From Pseudomonas salomonii (lineage in GTDB: Bacteria > Pseudomonadota > Gammaproteobacteria > Pseudomonadales > Pseudomonadaceae): DNA of 64,000 nucleotides. The position numbers and the translations under genes are program-made. Shown one piece after another: positions 41,767 through 51,820 of this stretch. Below the pieces are notes generated by a model. The model searched no databases. It saw nothing but the letters and a program-made list of their open reading frames with translations, and was not told the DNA's origin. Location of the stretch: the NCBI RefSeq assembly GCF_900107155.1, contig NZ_FNOX01000002.1, forward strand, positions 186,001 to 250,000. Direction: 5' to 3'. Position 1 is the stretch's first letter, and each line of letters starts with the position of its first letter.

Positions 41767-44214
41767 CTAGCTGCGCCGATCATCAAAAAACGCCTTTCGC
41801 CCATCAACCCGCTCCGAAGCCCTTGGCACGTTCACGCCCTGGCCTTCCGGCTTTTCCACATACCAATAGCAATGGCTCACCGCCCGGGTAATGCCGACAT
41901 ACGCCAGGCGCAGCACTTCGTCTTTCTGCGCGGTATCGTAGGGTTCGCTGTCGCCGTCCTTGCCCAGGCCCGCCATGCGGTAAACCTGGTTTTTGTAAGG
42001 CGAGCTGGTGACGTGCTGGCAATCCCCAAGCAGGAAAACGGCGTCCGCTTGCAGGCCCTTGGCACTGTGATAAGTCAGCTGTTTAAGCCGCCGGTCCTGT
42101 GGCGGCAAGCTGGAATCTACATTAACTACCGCCTGAATATGCTCTTTAATCAATAACTTATCGCTACTTTTTCGATAAAGCATTAGCACTGTATTACCGC
42201 GTTGATAGTGCTCCAGCAACTGTCGTCCCAGTGCGGCGTCGTCCCGCTCCAGTACCACCACGGGCTGCAAAGCCTTGGGCTCGCCACTGGCTTTGGCCTT
42301 CTTGCCGGGGATCGCCGGGGCTGCGCGCACCACATGTTCGGCGGCGTCGATGATGTGCTGGTGGCTGCGATAGTTCTCGCTGAGCATCACACGGGTGGTG
42401 CTGGGCGACGGGAATTCCTGGTTGAACGCCATGAAGTACTGGGGCGAACTGCCGCGCCAGCCATAGATCGACTGCCAGTCATCGCCCACGCACAGCAAGG
42501 AGGAGCGTTGCGCGCCACGCCCCACATGCATCGCCGGGCCACGGCTGCGGATCTCGCGCAGGCTGGCGCGAATCCACGAGACGATCTGCGGCGATACGTC
42601 CTGAAACTCGTCGATCATCAGGTGCGACATCGGCCGCAGCAGCGGATCGCTGAGCAGCTTGAGGTTTTCCGGGGTGTTCTCACCGAACAGCGAGAACATG
42701 CGGTTATAAGTCATGATCGGCGGCGATTGATCGAGCAAGTGATCTTCCAGGGCCTTCCAGAAAATGCTCAAGGCTTCAAAGTAGCCGCGGTCCGGGTCGT
42801 CCTTGGCGAAGCTCATTTGGCCAACGGCCGTGGGCACATCCAGCCCGAGGTTCTCGATAAACCCGGCGGCCATCACGAAACTGTCCAGCAGCGGCGTCGA
42901 GGCCAGCTCGCCCTTGACCTTGTAATCAAACCCAGGCCCGGCGCTGGCGTCGCCCGCCAGGCTGCTTAAAAGGCGCCGTGATGACTCGTAGTTATCTAAC
43001 CATATCAATGGTTTGCGACAGAAAGCTTGAAACAGGGTGCGCTTTACCGCCCATTCGGCCCGCACCGAAAGCTTAGAATTGGGCCGGTTGATCTGAGGGT
43101 TTTCCCGCGGATCAAACCCCAGCACCACCCAGGCATCCAGATCCGGGATGTAGCCGTGGCAGTGAAATTGCGCACTATTGATTTCGAAGGTCTGGCGACT
43201 CGGCTCTATGCCCTTGATCGGCCAGGCGCCGGCGCGAAACCACAGGTCCTCGATCACGTCGCAGAGTTCTTCATCGCGCTTGGCCGCCAGTTCGGTGACA
43301 GCGATGCGTTTCTTCACGTCGGGGTGGTCGCGCTCCAGCTCCTTGAGTTGCAGGCCATGGCGGGCCAGCGGTGCGATCAGCTCGCGAAAGCGTGCATGGC
43401 GGCCATGCAGCCGGTGATAACAGGTGTTCATCTGTTGGCGCTGGGCGTCGCTGACACGCAGGTCGAAGGGGTTGCTGTCGGCATCCTCGAAACCGCTGCT
43501 GAGGTTTTCAAACGCTTGCAGCCGTTCGAAGCCTGGCAGGCTGCGCACCATCGGCAGGATGCGTGAATGAAAGGTACGCACCACGGCCTGAGCTTCTTTG
43601 AAGTCAAGGGGCTGGCCCCACAAACCCAGAATTTCCATGAGCTTGTTGATGAAGTCTTTGCGCGATTCGCGGGTGAAGGTCACCACGGTCATGGAACTCA
43701 GCTCAAAGCCGAGGTAGTGGGTCAGCAAAAGGATGCGCAGCACCAGCGAGGTGGACTTACCCGCGCCGGCACCGGCAATCACCGAGGTTGAAGGGGTGTC
43801 ACTGAAGATCATCTTCCACTGCGCGGCACTGGGCTGGGCGTGGGCCGGCAGCAAACGTGCTACGTCAGCCTTCATGCGCTTTTTGACGTCGGCCGTGAGC
43901 GGCAGGCGCCAATCGTCGAACAGGCTGTCATCCACACCCGGCGCGCGGTGCTCGTCGGGGCGAAAGTCGCGGATCAGCAACACCTGGCGGCCTTCCTCGA
44001 TGCCGTCGGCCTTGCCCTCGCGGTAGCCATATTCCACGCCGGCTTCGTGCCCGCTGCGAAAGCCGTCCGCCTGGCCGTGCAGCCAGGAAAACCGATGCTG
44101 GGCACGCAAACGCGTCAGGCCATGGCCAAACAAACGGGCGGCGAGCCGTTTCAGCAGGGGCATTTCTGCCAGGGGACGCAGTTCGGGGGGCAGATCAGGC
44201 GTTTGTCGCGGCAC
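41767..44214 (-). CDS. UvrD/helicase-IV-like superfamily 1 DNA helicase
   Basis: 815 residues from a GTG at 44214 with GGAG 5 bp before it. Motifs in order: Walker A IAGAGAGKST (146-155), VVTFTRESRKDF (Ia), RTFHSRIL, LMIDEFQDVSPQ (II), CVGDDWQSIYGWRGSSP (III), LSENYRSHQHI (IV), LTYHSAKGLQADAVFLLG (V) and LRLAYVGITRA (VI). The N-terminus (about 40-80) carries Gly-rich GxxxG spacing (GYREGKADGIEEGRQ). A 3'-5' DNA helicase in repair or replication restart; the long insert between motifs Ia and II is as in helicase IV rather than UvrD itself. Stands alone. Confidence 0.5.
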   Translation of the reverse strand: MPRQTPDLPPELRPLAEMPLLKRLAARLFGHGLTRLRAQHRFSWLHGQADGFRSGHEAGVEYGYREGKADGIEEGRQVLLIRDFRPDEHRAPGVDDSLFDDWRLPLTADVKKRMKADVARLLPAHAQPSAAQWKMIFSDTPSTSVIAGAGAGKSTSLVLRILLLTHYLGFELSSMTVVTFTRESRKDFINKLMEILGLWGQPLDFKEAQAVVRTFHSRILPMVRSLPGFERLQAFENLSSGFEDADSNPFDLRVSDAQRQQMNTCYHRLHGRHARFRELIAPLARHGLQLKELERDHPDVKKRIAVTELAAKRDEELCDVIEDLWFRAGAWPIKGIEPSRQTFEINSAQFHCHGYIPDLDAWVVLGFDPRENPQINRPNSKLSVRAEWAVKRTLFQAFCRKPLIWLDNYESSRRLLSSLAGDASAGPGFDYKVKGELASTPLLDSFVMAAGFIENLGLDVPTAVGQMSFAKDDPDRGYFEALSIFWKALEDHLLDQSPPIMTYNRMFSLFGENTPENLKLLSDPLLRPMSHLMIDEFQDVSPQIVSWIRASLREIRSRGPAMHVGRGAQRSSLLCVGDDWQSIYGWRGSSPQYFMAFNQEFPSPSTTRVMLSENYRSHQHIIDAAEHVVRAAPAIPGKKAKASGEPKALQPVVVLERDDAALGRQLLEHYQRGNTVLMLYRKSSDKLLIKEHIQAVVNVDSSLPPQDRRLKQLTYHSAKGLQADAVFLLGDCQHVTSSPYKNQVYRMAGLGKDGDSEPYDTAQKDEVLRLAYVGITRAVSHCYWYVEKPEGQGVNVPRASERVDGRKAFFDDRRS

Positions 44215-44434
44215 GCGGACTCCAGCGATGAGGTTGGTTCTGGCGAAGGTGCCATGGTCGCCGGAATCGGCGCACAGTTCCAGCCAATTGCTTTGTTGTC
44301 ATGCAGTTAGGCGATGAAGTAAAAGTCAAAACGCCAGCATTCAATCGAATAAACTGATTGGAATTCGGCATTTTTTACGCTTTTTATCGATCATGCGCTG
44401 CTGGATGATAGTCACCATCCACAGGAGACCCATC

Positions 44435-45130
44435 ATGCTCGAACTTCGACCTTTCACCTCCCTGGGCGGCGCCCATCATGGCTGGCTCGATGCCCATCAT
44501 CACTTTTCCTTCGCCGAGTACCACGACCCCAAGCGCATGCACTGGGGCAACCTGCGGGTGTGGAACGACGACATCATTGCGCCCGGCACGGGCTTCCCGC
44601 AGCACCCGCATCGCGACATGGAAATCATCACCTATGTGCGTGAAGGTGCCATCAGCCATGCCGACAACCTCGGCAACAAAGGCCGCACCGAAGCGGGTGA
44701 CGTACAGGTCATGAGTGCCGGCACCGGGATTGCCCACAGCGAATACAACCTGGAAGCCACGCCGGCCAAGATCTTCCAGATCTGGATCATCCCGAATGAG
44801 GCCGGGCTGCCGCCTTCCTGGGGTGCCAAGCCATTTCCCAAGGGCAATCGTGAGGGCTTTGTGACCCTGGCCAGTGGCAAGGCCGGTGACACTGAAAGCT
44901 TGCGCATTCGGGCAGATGCACGCCTGGTGGCGGCTAACCTGAAGGCTGGGGAAAGCGCCGAGTATCGGCTGGACAGCGGGCGCCGTGCATATCTGGTGCC
45001 GGCGACGGGGGTCATTGAAGTCAATGGCCTGCGTGCGCAAGCGCGAGACGGGGTGGCGGTTGAAGATGAGCAGGTGTTGCGGGTAACAGCGGTTGAAGAC
45101 AGTGAAATCGTCTTGGTAGATCTGGCTTAA
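44435..45130 (+). CDS. Pirin-family bicupin protein (YhaK/YhhW-like)
   Basis: 231 residues from the ATG at 44435 (AGGAG before it). Pirin signature: GFPQHPHRDMEIITYVREGAISHADNLGNKG (about 51-81), with His-x-His and a later metal ligand (HSEYN). Second, more divergent cupin from about 130. Bacterial relatives bind a metal and some cleave quercetin; others respond to oxidative stress. Substrate not predictable. Single gene followed by a REPIN. Confidence 0.5.
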   Translation: MLELRPFTSLGGAHHGWLDAHHHFSFAEYHDPKRMHWGNLRVWNDDIIAPGTGFPQHPHRDMEIITYVREGAISHADNLGNKGRTEAGDVQVMSAGTGIAHSEYNLEATPAKIFQIWIIPNEAGLPPSWGAKPFPKGNREGFVTLASGKAGDTESLRIRADARLVAANLKAGESAEYRLDSGRRAYLVPATGVIEVNGLRAQARDGVAVEDEQVLRVTAVEDSEIVLVDLA

Positions 45131-45140
45131 CAAAAAACAA

Positions 45141-45230
45141 TGCGGGAGCGGGCTTGCTCGCGAATACGGTGGTTCAGTCAATATACCCAGCGACTGACAC
45201 ACCGTATTCGCGAGCAAGCCCGCTCCCACA
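45141..45230. repeat. REPIN, copy 4
   Basis: Arms TGCGGGAGCGGGCTTGCTCG and CGAGCAAGCCCGCTCCCACA between the convergent pirin and pgm genes. The inner parts CGCGAATACGGT and ACCGTATTCGCG are also perfect complements. Confidence 0.5.
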
Positions 45231-45247
45231 TGTTTGGATCTGCGGTG

Positions 45248-46891
45248 TTACTGAGAGATGGCGCCGTCTACCAGCACCTGCGCCTCTTGTACCAACTGCT
45301 TGAGGTGGTCTTCACCCACAAAGCTTTCGGCGTAGATCTTGTAGATGTCCTCGGTGCCCGATGGCCGTGCGGCGAACCAGCCGTTCTTGGTCATCACCTT
45401 CAAACCACCGATTGCCTGGTTATTACCCGGCGCATGGCTGAGGATCTGCTCGATGCTTTCCCCGGCCAGTTGCGTGGAAGTGACTTGCTCAGGCGACAGC
45501 TTGCCCAGCAGTGCTTTCTGCGCCGGGGTCGCCTTGGCGTCGACACGAATCGCGAATGGCTCGCCCAGCGCATCCGTCAGGCCACGGTAGATCTGGCTGG
45601 GGTCCTGGCCTTTGCGCGAGGTCATTTCGGCAGCCAGCAGAGCGGGGATCAAGCCGTCTTTGTCGGTGCTCCAGACCGTGCCGTCCTTGCGCAGGAACGA
45701 GGCACCGGCGCTTTCTTCGCCGCCAAAGCCCAGCGAGCCTTCGAACAGGCCATCGACAAACCACTTGAAGCCGACTGGCACCTCAAACAGGCGCCGGCCG
45801 ATACGCGCCGCAACGCGATCGATCAAGCCGCTGCTGACCACGGTCTTGCCCACGGCTGCATCGGCGCGCCACGCTGGGCGGTTCTGGAACAGGTAATCAA
45901 TCGATACGGCGAGGTAGTTGTTCGGTGCCAGCAGGCCACCGGATGGCGTCACGATGCCGTGACGGTCGTGGTCCGGGTCGCAGGCGAAGGCGACGTCGAA
46001 ACGCTCCTTGAGGCCGATCAAGCCTTGCATCGCATAGCTGGAGGACGGGTCCATGCGGATCTGACCGTCCCAGTCCACGCTCATGAAGCGGAACGTGGAG
46101 TCGACCTCAGTGTTCACCACGTCCAGGTTCAAACGGTAATGCTCGGCAATCGCCGACCAGTAGCGCACCCCTGCTCCGCCCAACGGATCCACGCCCAGAC
46201 GCAGGTCGGCGCTGCGGATGGCGTCCATGTCGATCACATTGACCAGGTCGGCTACGTAGCTGTTGAGGTAGTCATGGCGATGGGTGGTATCGGCCTTGAG
46301 CGCCTGGGCGTGGGTAATGCGTTTAACCCCGGCCAGCTTGTTGGCCAGCAGCTCGTTGGCCTTGGCTTCGATCCACTTGGTAACGTGGGTATCGGCCGGG
46401 CCGCCATTGGGCGGGTTGTACTTGTAGCCGCCGCTTTGTGGCGGGTTGTGCGACGGCGTAATCACGATACCGTCTGCCAGGCCGCTGGTACGGCCACGGT
46501 TGTAGCAGATGATGGCGTGGGAAATGGCCGGGGTCGGCGTGTATTCATCGCCTTCGGCCAGCATCACGTGTACGCCGTTGGCGGCCAGCACTTCCAGGGC
46601 GCTGGCGCCTGCGGGGGTCGACAGCGCGTGGGTGTCCAGGCCGACGAACAAGGGCCCGTTGATGCCCTGGGCTTCACGGTACAGGCAGATGGCCTGGCTG
46701 ATGGCAAGCACGTGCCATTCGTTGAAACTCAGCTCGAACGAGCTGCCACGGTGCCCGGAAGTACCAAAGGCCACACGCTGGGTGGAGATCGCTGCATCAG
46801 GCTGGCCGGTGTAATAGGCCGTGACCAGTCGCGGGATATCCACCAGCAATTGAGCTGGCGCCGGCTTGCCCGCAAAAGGACTGATTGTCAT
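45248..46891 (-). CDS. pgm: Phosphoglucomutase (alpha-D-glucose phosphate-specific)
   Basis: 547 residues, full length for the E. coli-type Pgm. Phosphoserine loop [19 protein letters not shown] (about 143-161), metal loop [11 protein letters not shown], sugar loop [11 protein letters not shown] and phosphate loop [16 protein letters not shown]. Interconverts glucose-1-phosphate and glucose-6-phosphate in the cytoplasm, feeding glycogen, trehalose and nucleotide-sugar synthesis. GAGG stands before the ATG. No operon partner visible; the neighbouring MocR gene is 106 bp upstream. Confidence 0.5.
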   Translation of the reverse strand: MTISPFAGKPAPAQLLVDIPRLVTAYYTGQPDAAISTQRVAFGTSGHRGSSFELSFNEWHVLAISQAICLYREAQGINGPLFVGLDTHALSTPAGASALEVLAANGVHVMLAEGDEYTPTPAISHAIICYNRGRTSGLADGIVITPSHNPPQSGGYKYNPPNGGPADTHVTKWIEAKANELLANKLAGVKRITHAQALKADTTHRHDYLNSYVADLVNVIDMDAIRSADLRLGVDPLGGAGVRYWSAIAEHYRLNLDVVNTEVDSTFRFMSVDWDGQIRMDPSSSYAMQGLIGLKERFDVAFACDPDHDRHGIVTPSGGLLAPNNYLAVSIDYLFQNRPAWRADAAVGKTVVSSGLIDRVAARIGRRLFEVPVGFKWFVDGLFEGSLGFGGEESAGASFLRKDGTVWSTDKDGLIPALLAAEMTSRKGQDPSQIYRGLTDALGEPFAIRVDAKATPAQKALLGKLSPEQVTSTQLAGESIEQILSHAPGNNQAIGGLKVMTKNGWFAARPSGTEDIYKIYAESFVGEDHLKQLVQEAQVLVDGAISQ

Positions 46892-46997
46892 GCATAAACC
46901 TCGAAGAAGAAGGATTCGGAAAAAATGACAGTTTACTGAGAGTTAGGCTACTACGCGACGGTATTGATCCTACAAGCCACAGAGAAGTTTCATGCAT

Positions 46998-48404
46998 TTA
47001 GCTGATCTGTGCATCACGCAGCGCCTCGCCCACCAATGCCAGGGCACTGTCCAGGTTGGGCAGCCCGTGGAAGGTGTTGCTTAACCGCAGATGCTGGTGG
47101 TGCAGGCCGCACACGCTGAACAGCTCACCGGGCGCCATGACGACCTGACGCGCCAGCAGGTAGTGGAAAGCCTTGCGCATGTCCACCGCCCGGGTGACGC
47201 CCAACCAAAAGGTCGCCCCGCCCGCCGGCATTCGGTAAGTCACTTGATCACCCAGGTGCTGGCCCAGTAGTTTGCTCATTTCGCCTGCCTGCTCCAGCAG
47301 CAGCCCGCGCAAGTGGTGCAGGTGCTGGTCGATTTTGCCGCTCAGGTACAAGCGTGCAATCGCGCGCTGGCGAATGGCGGACAGTCGGAACGAGCGCAGC
47401 AGGAACTGTCGCTGCAATTCACCGCTCAAGTGCCGCGACAACGCGTAGCCAAACGGCGCCTCTGGGCCGAGTATTTTCTCGAAAGAGGCAAACACCACCA
47501 ACCGCTCAGGGTTGACCAGGTCGCGCAGGGCAACCGGTGCCGGCTTGAATCCCAATTCGCCGCAGGTGTCGTTTTCCAATAGCCAGCAATCGTACCGATC
47601 GAGCAGTTGCGCCACCGCCTGGCGGTCTTGAGGCTGCAAGGCAAAGGCGGACGGCAGGCTGAGCGACGACGAGAGCACGAGCAGCTGCACCGACTCGTTA
47701 CGCAGCATCCCTTCGAGCAAGGCCAGCTCCAGGCGGCCATCGTTGCCCCAGGGCAGCTCAAGGATACGCACCCCGGCATCCTGCAGCAGGCGCAGGATTG
47801 ACCACTCGCAGGGCGATTCGACCACCACCGAGGCGCCGCGCAAGCCCAATACCTCGATAAGGATCTCGAGCACACCGCGCATGTCTGCGCCGATGTACAC
47901 GTCATCAGCCTGCCAGCAGCGGGTCGGTGACGAAGTGTAGCGAGCCGCCAGCGCCGCCCTCAGCTCCCACACCCCGCAGGGTTGCGACCAGGGCTGCAGG
48001 TGCCCTGGATATTGACGCACCAGCTCGCGCTCGAGGCGCAGCAAGGCGCCGTCCAGTGAGGCCAGCAAGGCCGGTTCATCGCCGCTGAGCACGGTCATGC
48101 CCGGGCGCCGGGACGCCATATAGAGGCGTTCAAGCAAATCCCCGCTGGGACACGCCACTGGGCCACCGGCAAGCGGCCAAGCGTAGTATCCCGACTTGGC
48201 CACTGAATACACCCTGCCCTCCTTTTCCAGCAGCGAATACGCATACTGGATGGTGGAGATCGACACATTGAGTCGCTGGGATAACTGGCGCAGCGACGGC
48301 AGCTTTACGCGCGTATCCGTGCTGACCTCGTTAATCAGGTTGATCATGTAGCGATAAACCGCCTGATAAGCAAAGTCAGCCTGCCGTGCGCCCCGCAGCG
48401 TCAT
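46998..48404 (-). CDS. MocR-type regulator (GntR helix-turn-helix + aminotransferase domain)
   Basis: 468 residues. N-terminal winged helix (about 10-75): LPSLRQLSQRLNVSISTIQYAYSLLEKEGRVY. C-terminal fold-type I aminotransferase-like domain (about 110-465), with FASFEKILGPEAPFGYAL (about 303-320) supplying the PLP-binding lysine, although the usual Ser-Lys pair reads Glu-Lys here. LVLSSSLSLPSAF takes the place of the common TPSHQFPTG. Such regulators sense an amino compound through PLP. The ATG overlaps the stop of the unknown gene upstream (ATGA), so both are made together, which is unusual because MocR genes are generally divergent from their targets. Confidence 0.5.
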   Translation of the reverse strand: MTLRGARQADFAYQAVYRYMINLINEVSTDTRVKLPSLRQLSQRLNVSISTIQYAYSLLEKEGRVYSVAKSGYYAWPLAGGPVACPSGDLLERLYMASRRPGMTVLSGDEPALLASLDGALLRLERELVRQYPGHLQPWSQPCGVWELRAALAARYTSSPTRCWQADDVYIGADMRGVLEILIEVLGLRGASVVVESPCEWSILRLLQDAGVRILELPWGNDGRLELALLEGMLRNESVQLLVLSSSLSLPSAFALQPQDRQAVAQLLDRYDCWLLENDTCGELGFKPAPVALRDLVNPERLVVFASFEKILGPEAPFGYALSRHLSGELQRQFLLRSFRLSAIRQRAIARLYLSGKIDQHLHHLRGLLLEQAGEMSKLLGQHLGDQVTYRMPAGGATFWLGVTRAVDMRKAFHYLLARQVVMAPGELFSVCGLHHQHLRLSNTFHGLPNLDSALALVGEALRDAQIS

Positions 48405-49831
48405 CGCCCAGACAGCTGAAAGGCCATGCCGTCACGGGCTTGAGACCTTTGCACGGGTGCATTGTGGGCACCGCGAAGGGCCAGGTTCATCGGCCGCTTG
48501 CGGTACAGATGCTGGAGCAAAGGCAGCGGCAACCCGCTGGCATCGGCGACCCATTGCTGCAGCATCTCGGCTGCCGGTTTGCCCTGCAAGACCTTGTGCA
48601 GTTCAGGCAATGCCACCAGCATGCCGGGGTGGCACTGACGCAAATAGCCTTCCAGCCGTTCGCCGTGATGAATGAAAGGCGAAAACAGCAGGCAGACCAG
48701 TTGGTTCTCGTCCAAGCCGAAAAATTGCTGGGCAAGGCTGCTCGCCAACGCCCGCTCCCCGCGATCGGCCACCTGGCTTACCAGCTCTTCGGGCACCCGC
48801 CGACGCCGCAGGTAATTGCGCGCCTGCTCGAGGAACTCCTCGACACCTTCCTCGTAATGCAGCTCGCGCAGGCATTCGGCTTGCAGGCCGCGCAGGTGCG
48901 CCATCAACGGTGGGTTGGCAAAGCTTGGGTGGCTGAAGTGAAAGCCCAGCAGATCTGGCGTATAAGCCATGAAATCGACGAGCAACGGTGCACTGGCGCG
49001 GTCGATGCCTTCAAGCAAGTCGGCAATACCGATATAGGCCAGGTGCCGATACCCTCCCGGGCTGACGTCAGCCTTGGGCACATAGTGCTCGCCGTAGAGG
49101 TCACGGTAGAAATCGCCGCTCCACTCATCCATGCGCGTAAACAACCCGCCAAGCGACGTCGGTTTACCCTTGGCAGCCTTGACGGTTTTAGCCTGGGCGG
49201 CTTTTTTCAGCCAGACCAGCAGTTGGCTCTGTTTGCGCGCGGAGTCGCCACTGACCAGTGCGTGCACGCCACCGTTCCAGGCGGTGACGCGCTGATAGAA
49301 ATCCCCCAGTGCCAGGTAGGCATCGTTGCACAGCGTGGCGCGCACATCGCCGGAGGTCAGATGCCCCACCATCAACATGTTGCGCTGGTGAGCTTCACAG
49401 CCGCGGCTGGAGGCCGGGCGCTGATGGTTGAAGGGCAACACCTGTTCGTTTTCGACCATCAACAACTCGACCCGGTCGTCATCATGGAAAAACAGCCGGC
49501 TGTAACCGCGATGAATCGCCTCGAGGGTGTCTTGCGTCATACCCGCGTGGCGTAGCGTCGCCACCCGTAACTGGAAGGTCCTGGGCGCACGCGCGGCGAT
49601 ACTCAACTGTGCGGCACGCAGTAACGCCAGGGTGTAGCTGCTGACTTCACCACCGCCATGGGCCACCAGCACTTTGTAATCACCCACTTGTTCCATGCCG
49701 CCGGCGGCCACGACAATACGCTGAATCAACAATTGAAGTGCAGTGCGCTCCGCGCGCGTGAAATACCCAACCAAGCGTTGTTGAACTTGCTGGTAAACAT
49801 AATTCATGGCCTGCTCGTGAATAGCGCTCAT
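48401..49831 (-). CDS. Protein of unknown function co-translated with a MocR regulator
   Basis: 476 residues, not recognised. No signal peptide or membrane helix. Visible: a Gly-rich loop VLVAHGGGEVSSYTL (about 54-68) and a His-rich centre (FFHDDDRVELLMVENEQ). A Lys/Ala-rich linker (about 208-225) is followed by a second half with helical, Leu-rich segments ending in a basic, His/Arg-containing tail. Start: ATG at 49831, with AGGTAG 8 bp before it. A 719-bp gene-poor region lies upstream. An enzyme or cofactor protein whose ligand is sensed by the coupled regulator is possible but unproven. Confidence 0.5.
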   Translation of the reverse strand: MSAIHEQAMNYVYQQVQQRLVGYFTRAERTALQLLIQRIVVAAGGMEQVGDYKVLVAHGGGEVSSYTLALLRAAQLSIAARAPRTFQLRVATLRHAGMTQDTLEAIHRGYSRLFFHDDDRVELLMVENEQVLPFNHQRPASSRGCEAHQRNMLMVGHLTSGDVRATLCNDAYLALGDFYQRVTAWNGGVHALVSGDSARKQSQLLVWLKKAAQAKTVKAAKGKPTSLGGLFTRMDEWSGDFYRDLYGEHYVPKADVSPGGYRHLAYIGIADLLEGIDRASAPLLVDFMAYTPDLLGFHFSHPSFANPPLMAHLRGLQAECLRELHYEEGVEEFLEQARNYLRRRRVPEELVSQVADRGERALASSLAQQFFGLDENQLVCLLFSPFIHHGERLEGYLRQCHPGMLVALPELHKVLQGKPAAEMLQQWVADASGLPLPLLQHLYRKRPMNLALRGAHNAPVQRSQARDGMAFQLSGR

Positions 49832-50550
49832 AGTTCTACTACCTGAGTTGAAATATCAGTTCAAAACAACTACCGAGCGTAGTTGCCCGATCTATTGCGT
49901 GTGTAAGAACGTTGCCTGCGGTGCAGTGTGTGCGACAGATAAACACTAGCACCCGGTTACAAATCGATAAGTGCTGCTCAGGCGGCTCGTCTCCCAGCAT
50001 CTTTGGGGCGAAAGCGCCGTACCACAGCATCCTGGCGATTGGCAGCAATGCTCCTAGGAATATTCAGACAGGCTCCTACAACGCTTTAACCTTGAATTCA
50101 AAGATCCATCTGACAAATAAAAATTGTCAAACTTAAATCTCCAGTCATGCATCGTTTGAAATCCGCCCTTGGAGGGCCGACCGCCTCGCGTCCTGGCAGA
50201 GGCTGTAGCACTCGTAGTTGCAGGAAGTGCCCGCTGATGAATCCGAAAATCATTCATAACTCAGTCCTTGAGTTGAAAGTGAAGTGCTAATTATCAGGGC
50301 TGAAATAATGATTAACAGATACAGAAGCTGACCAAAAAGCAGTTCAGATAATGACGGGGGCAAATGCGCAGGGCGCAGACACAACAACGCCGCGCTGAAT
50401 TTCAGGGCGGCGGCGGGGAAAAGGGCATCGTTTGCGGGACCGGACGGCCGTTGCGCGTTTCAGACAACGCGCGGATTCAACCCTGTCATATGGCGCATTT
50501 GCCCCATGCGCCCAGGGTTTGCAAAACTCATTTACGAATCTTCCTACACC
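49832..50550. other. 719-bp gene-poor, AT-richer gap
   Basis: I see no convincing gene; several short open frames lack support. Contents: an inverted pair TTGAA-7 bp-TTCAA at 49848-49864 just before the unknown gene; TGACAA-7 bp-TTGTCA at 50111-50129; the 10-mer TGAGTTGAAA at 49844 and 50269; and a 149-bp element bounded by 13-bp inverted repeats at 50357-50505. The promoter of the unknown gene/MocR pair should lie in the left part. Confidence 0.5.
50357..50505. repeat. 149-bp segment bounded by perfect 13-bp inverted repeats
   Basis: GGGGCAAATGCGC (50357-50369) and GCGCATTTGCCCC (50493-50505) are exact complements 123 bp apart. Inside lie two small hairpins (CTGAATTTCAG and GCGCGT-8-ACGCGC). 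No clear target-site duplication. Could be a miniature mobile element or a structured RNA; nothing coding. Confidence 0.5.
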
Positions 50551-51573
50551 TCAAACAGCCTCAACCTGCAACGCAACACGCTCGCGGCACGGGCATTCAT
50601 CCATGTAACGGTGCGCTTCTACAAACTGGTTGAAGGCAAATACGGTGGTTTTCAGTGGCACCAACACGCGGTCGGCCGTCAGTTGGTTGATGTCACGCAA
50701 TGCGCGTTGCAAGGCAACATGGTCCTGAATGATGCCCAGTTCCGGCTTGCCGGTGAAGTTACCGATACAGTGCACAAAGAACTGGATGTTCTTCTGGAAC
50801 GCTGCACAGGCCGGGAACGGCGTCTGGTTGCCGCCTTGCAAACCGTAGAGCACCAGGCTGCCACGGGGCGCCAGCACGTCACCGAGCATCGACATCTGCG
50901 GACCGCCCAAGCCATCGAACACCACATCCACGCCGCGGTTATCGGTGAACTTGTTGATTTGCATCAGCAGGTCCTGCTCTTCGGTGACGATGACCTTCTC
51001 GGCGCCCAGCGACAGCAGGTACTCACGCTCGGCGCTGTCCTTGGTGGCGGCGATTACCCGAACACCCAGCGCCTTGCCCAATTGTACAAACGAGGGGCCG
51101 GCACAGTGGCTGGCGTCGGTCACCAGGGCAAACTGGCCGGGTTTGACCCGCGCCAGATCCATATAAGCAAAGTAGGCGATCAACAGCGGCGTGTAATGCA
51201 CGCTGGCTTCAATCGGGCTCAGTACATCCGGATAACGGGTCAATGCCGAGCGCGGCAATACGATTTGCTCGCCATATACCGGGTAATCATTGGGGCTTTC
51301 GGCCGGAAAACTGGCGACTTTATCGCCTACCGCCAAGTCATCCACGCCCTCACCGAGGGCCACCACCACACCGGCCATCTCATGGCCAAGGCCGGACGGC
51401 AAGCGTGCATGGGAGGACGCCAGGTTCTGGCGCCACAGAATGTCATACCAGCTGATGCCAATCGCTTCGACACGCACCTGCACTTCGCCCGGTGCGGGCT
51501 GTGCGGCTGCATGCTCTTCGCATTTGAGCACCTCGGCCGGACCAAACTTGTGAAAACGGATCGTGCGGGACAT
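50551..51573 (-). CDS. MDR-family oxidoreductase (quinone-reductase/alcohol-dehydrogenase-like)
   Basis: 340 residues from the ATG at 51573 (GAGG 6 bp before). N-terminal GroES-like domain with LGHEMAGVVVALGEGVDDLAVGDKV (about 62-86). A Rossmann domain follows, with VTDASHCAGPSFVQLGKALGVRVIAATKD (about 151-180) and DVVFDGLGGPQM. The zinc-binding cysteines of true alcohol dehydrogenases are absent, so a zinc-independent NADPH:quinone or enone reductase is likely. The divergent LysR gene is probably its regulator. Confidence 0.5.
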   Translation of the reverse strand: MSRTIRFHKFGPAEVLKCEEHAAAQPAPGEVQVRVEAIGISWYDILWRQNLASSHARLPSGLGHEMAGVVVALGEGVDDLAVGDKVASFPAESPNDYPVYGEQIVLPRSALTRYPDVLSPIEASVHYTPLLIAYFAYMDLARVKPGQFALVTDASHCAGPSFVQLGKALGVRVIAATKDSAEREYLLSLGAEKVIVTEEQDLLMQINKFTDNRGVDVVFDGLGGPQMSMLGDVLAPRGSLVLYGLQGGNQTPFPACAAFQKNIQFFVHCIGNFTGKPELGIIQDHVALQRALRDINQLTADRVLVPLKTTVFAFNQFVEAHRYMDECPCRERVALQVEAV

Positions 51574-51820
51574 CGCAAACCTCGTCAAAGTAACCTCTAA
51601 TGCCATGAACTCTATCTGGGCTTTCCGGGTAAGGCCACCGGTCGCCATTAATAGTCGACATGTCTGTCATTGATTCCGCAAGTGAGGCATTCACCTCAAG
51701 TATCGTAGGAAAACTCAATTATCCGGTGCAGAGTACCAGCCTTTCCCCGTAAGATTCATGCCGGTCATTGTTTACATGTGGCCGCTCACGTCAAGTTTGC
51801 TGACTCTTCCAGGACACAAG

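Noticed and set aside
8501..45230. Repeated palindromes as a possible CRISPR array
   Set aside because: The copies are scattered, single, of two families and lie between genes; there is no regular spacer pattern and no cas gene.
50054..50257. 67-codon frame on the - strand in the gap
   Set aside because: AAGGA lies 9 bp before the ATG, but the product is basic, low in hydrophobic pattern and unlike any family; support is too weak.
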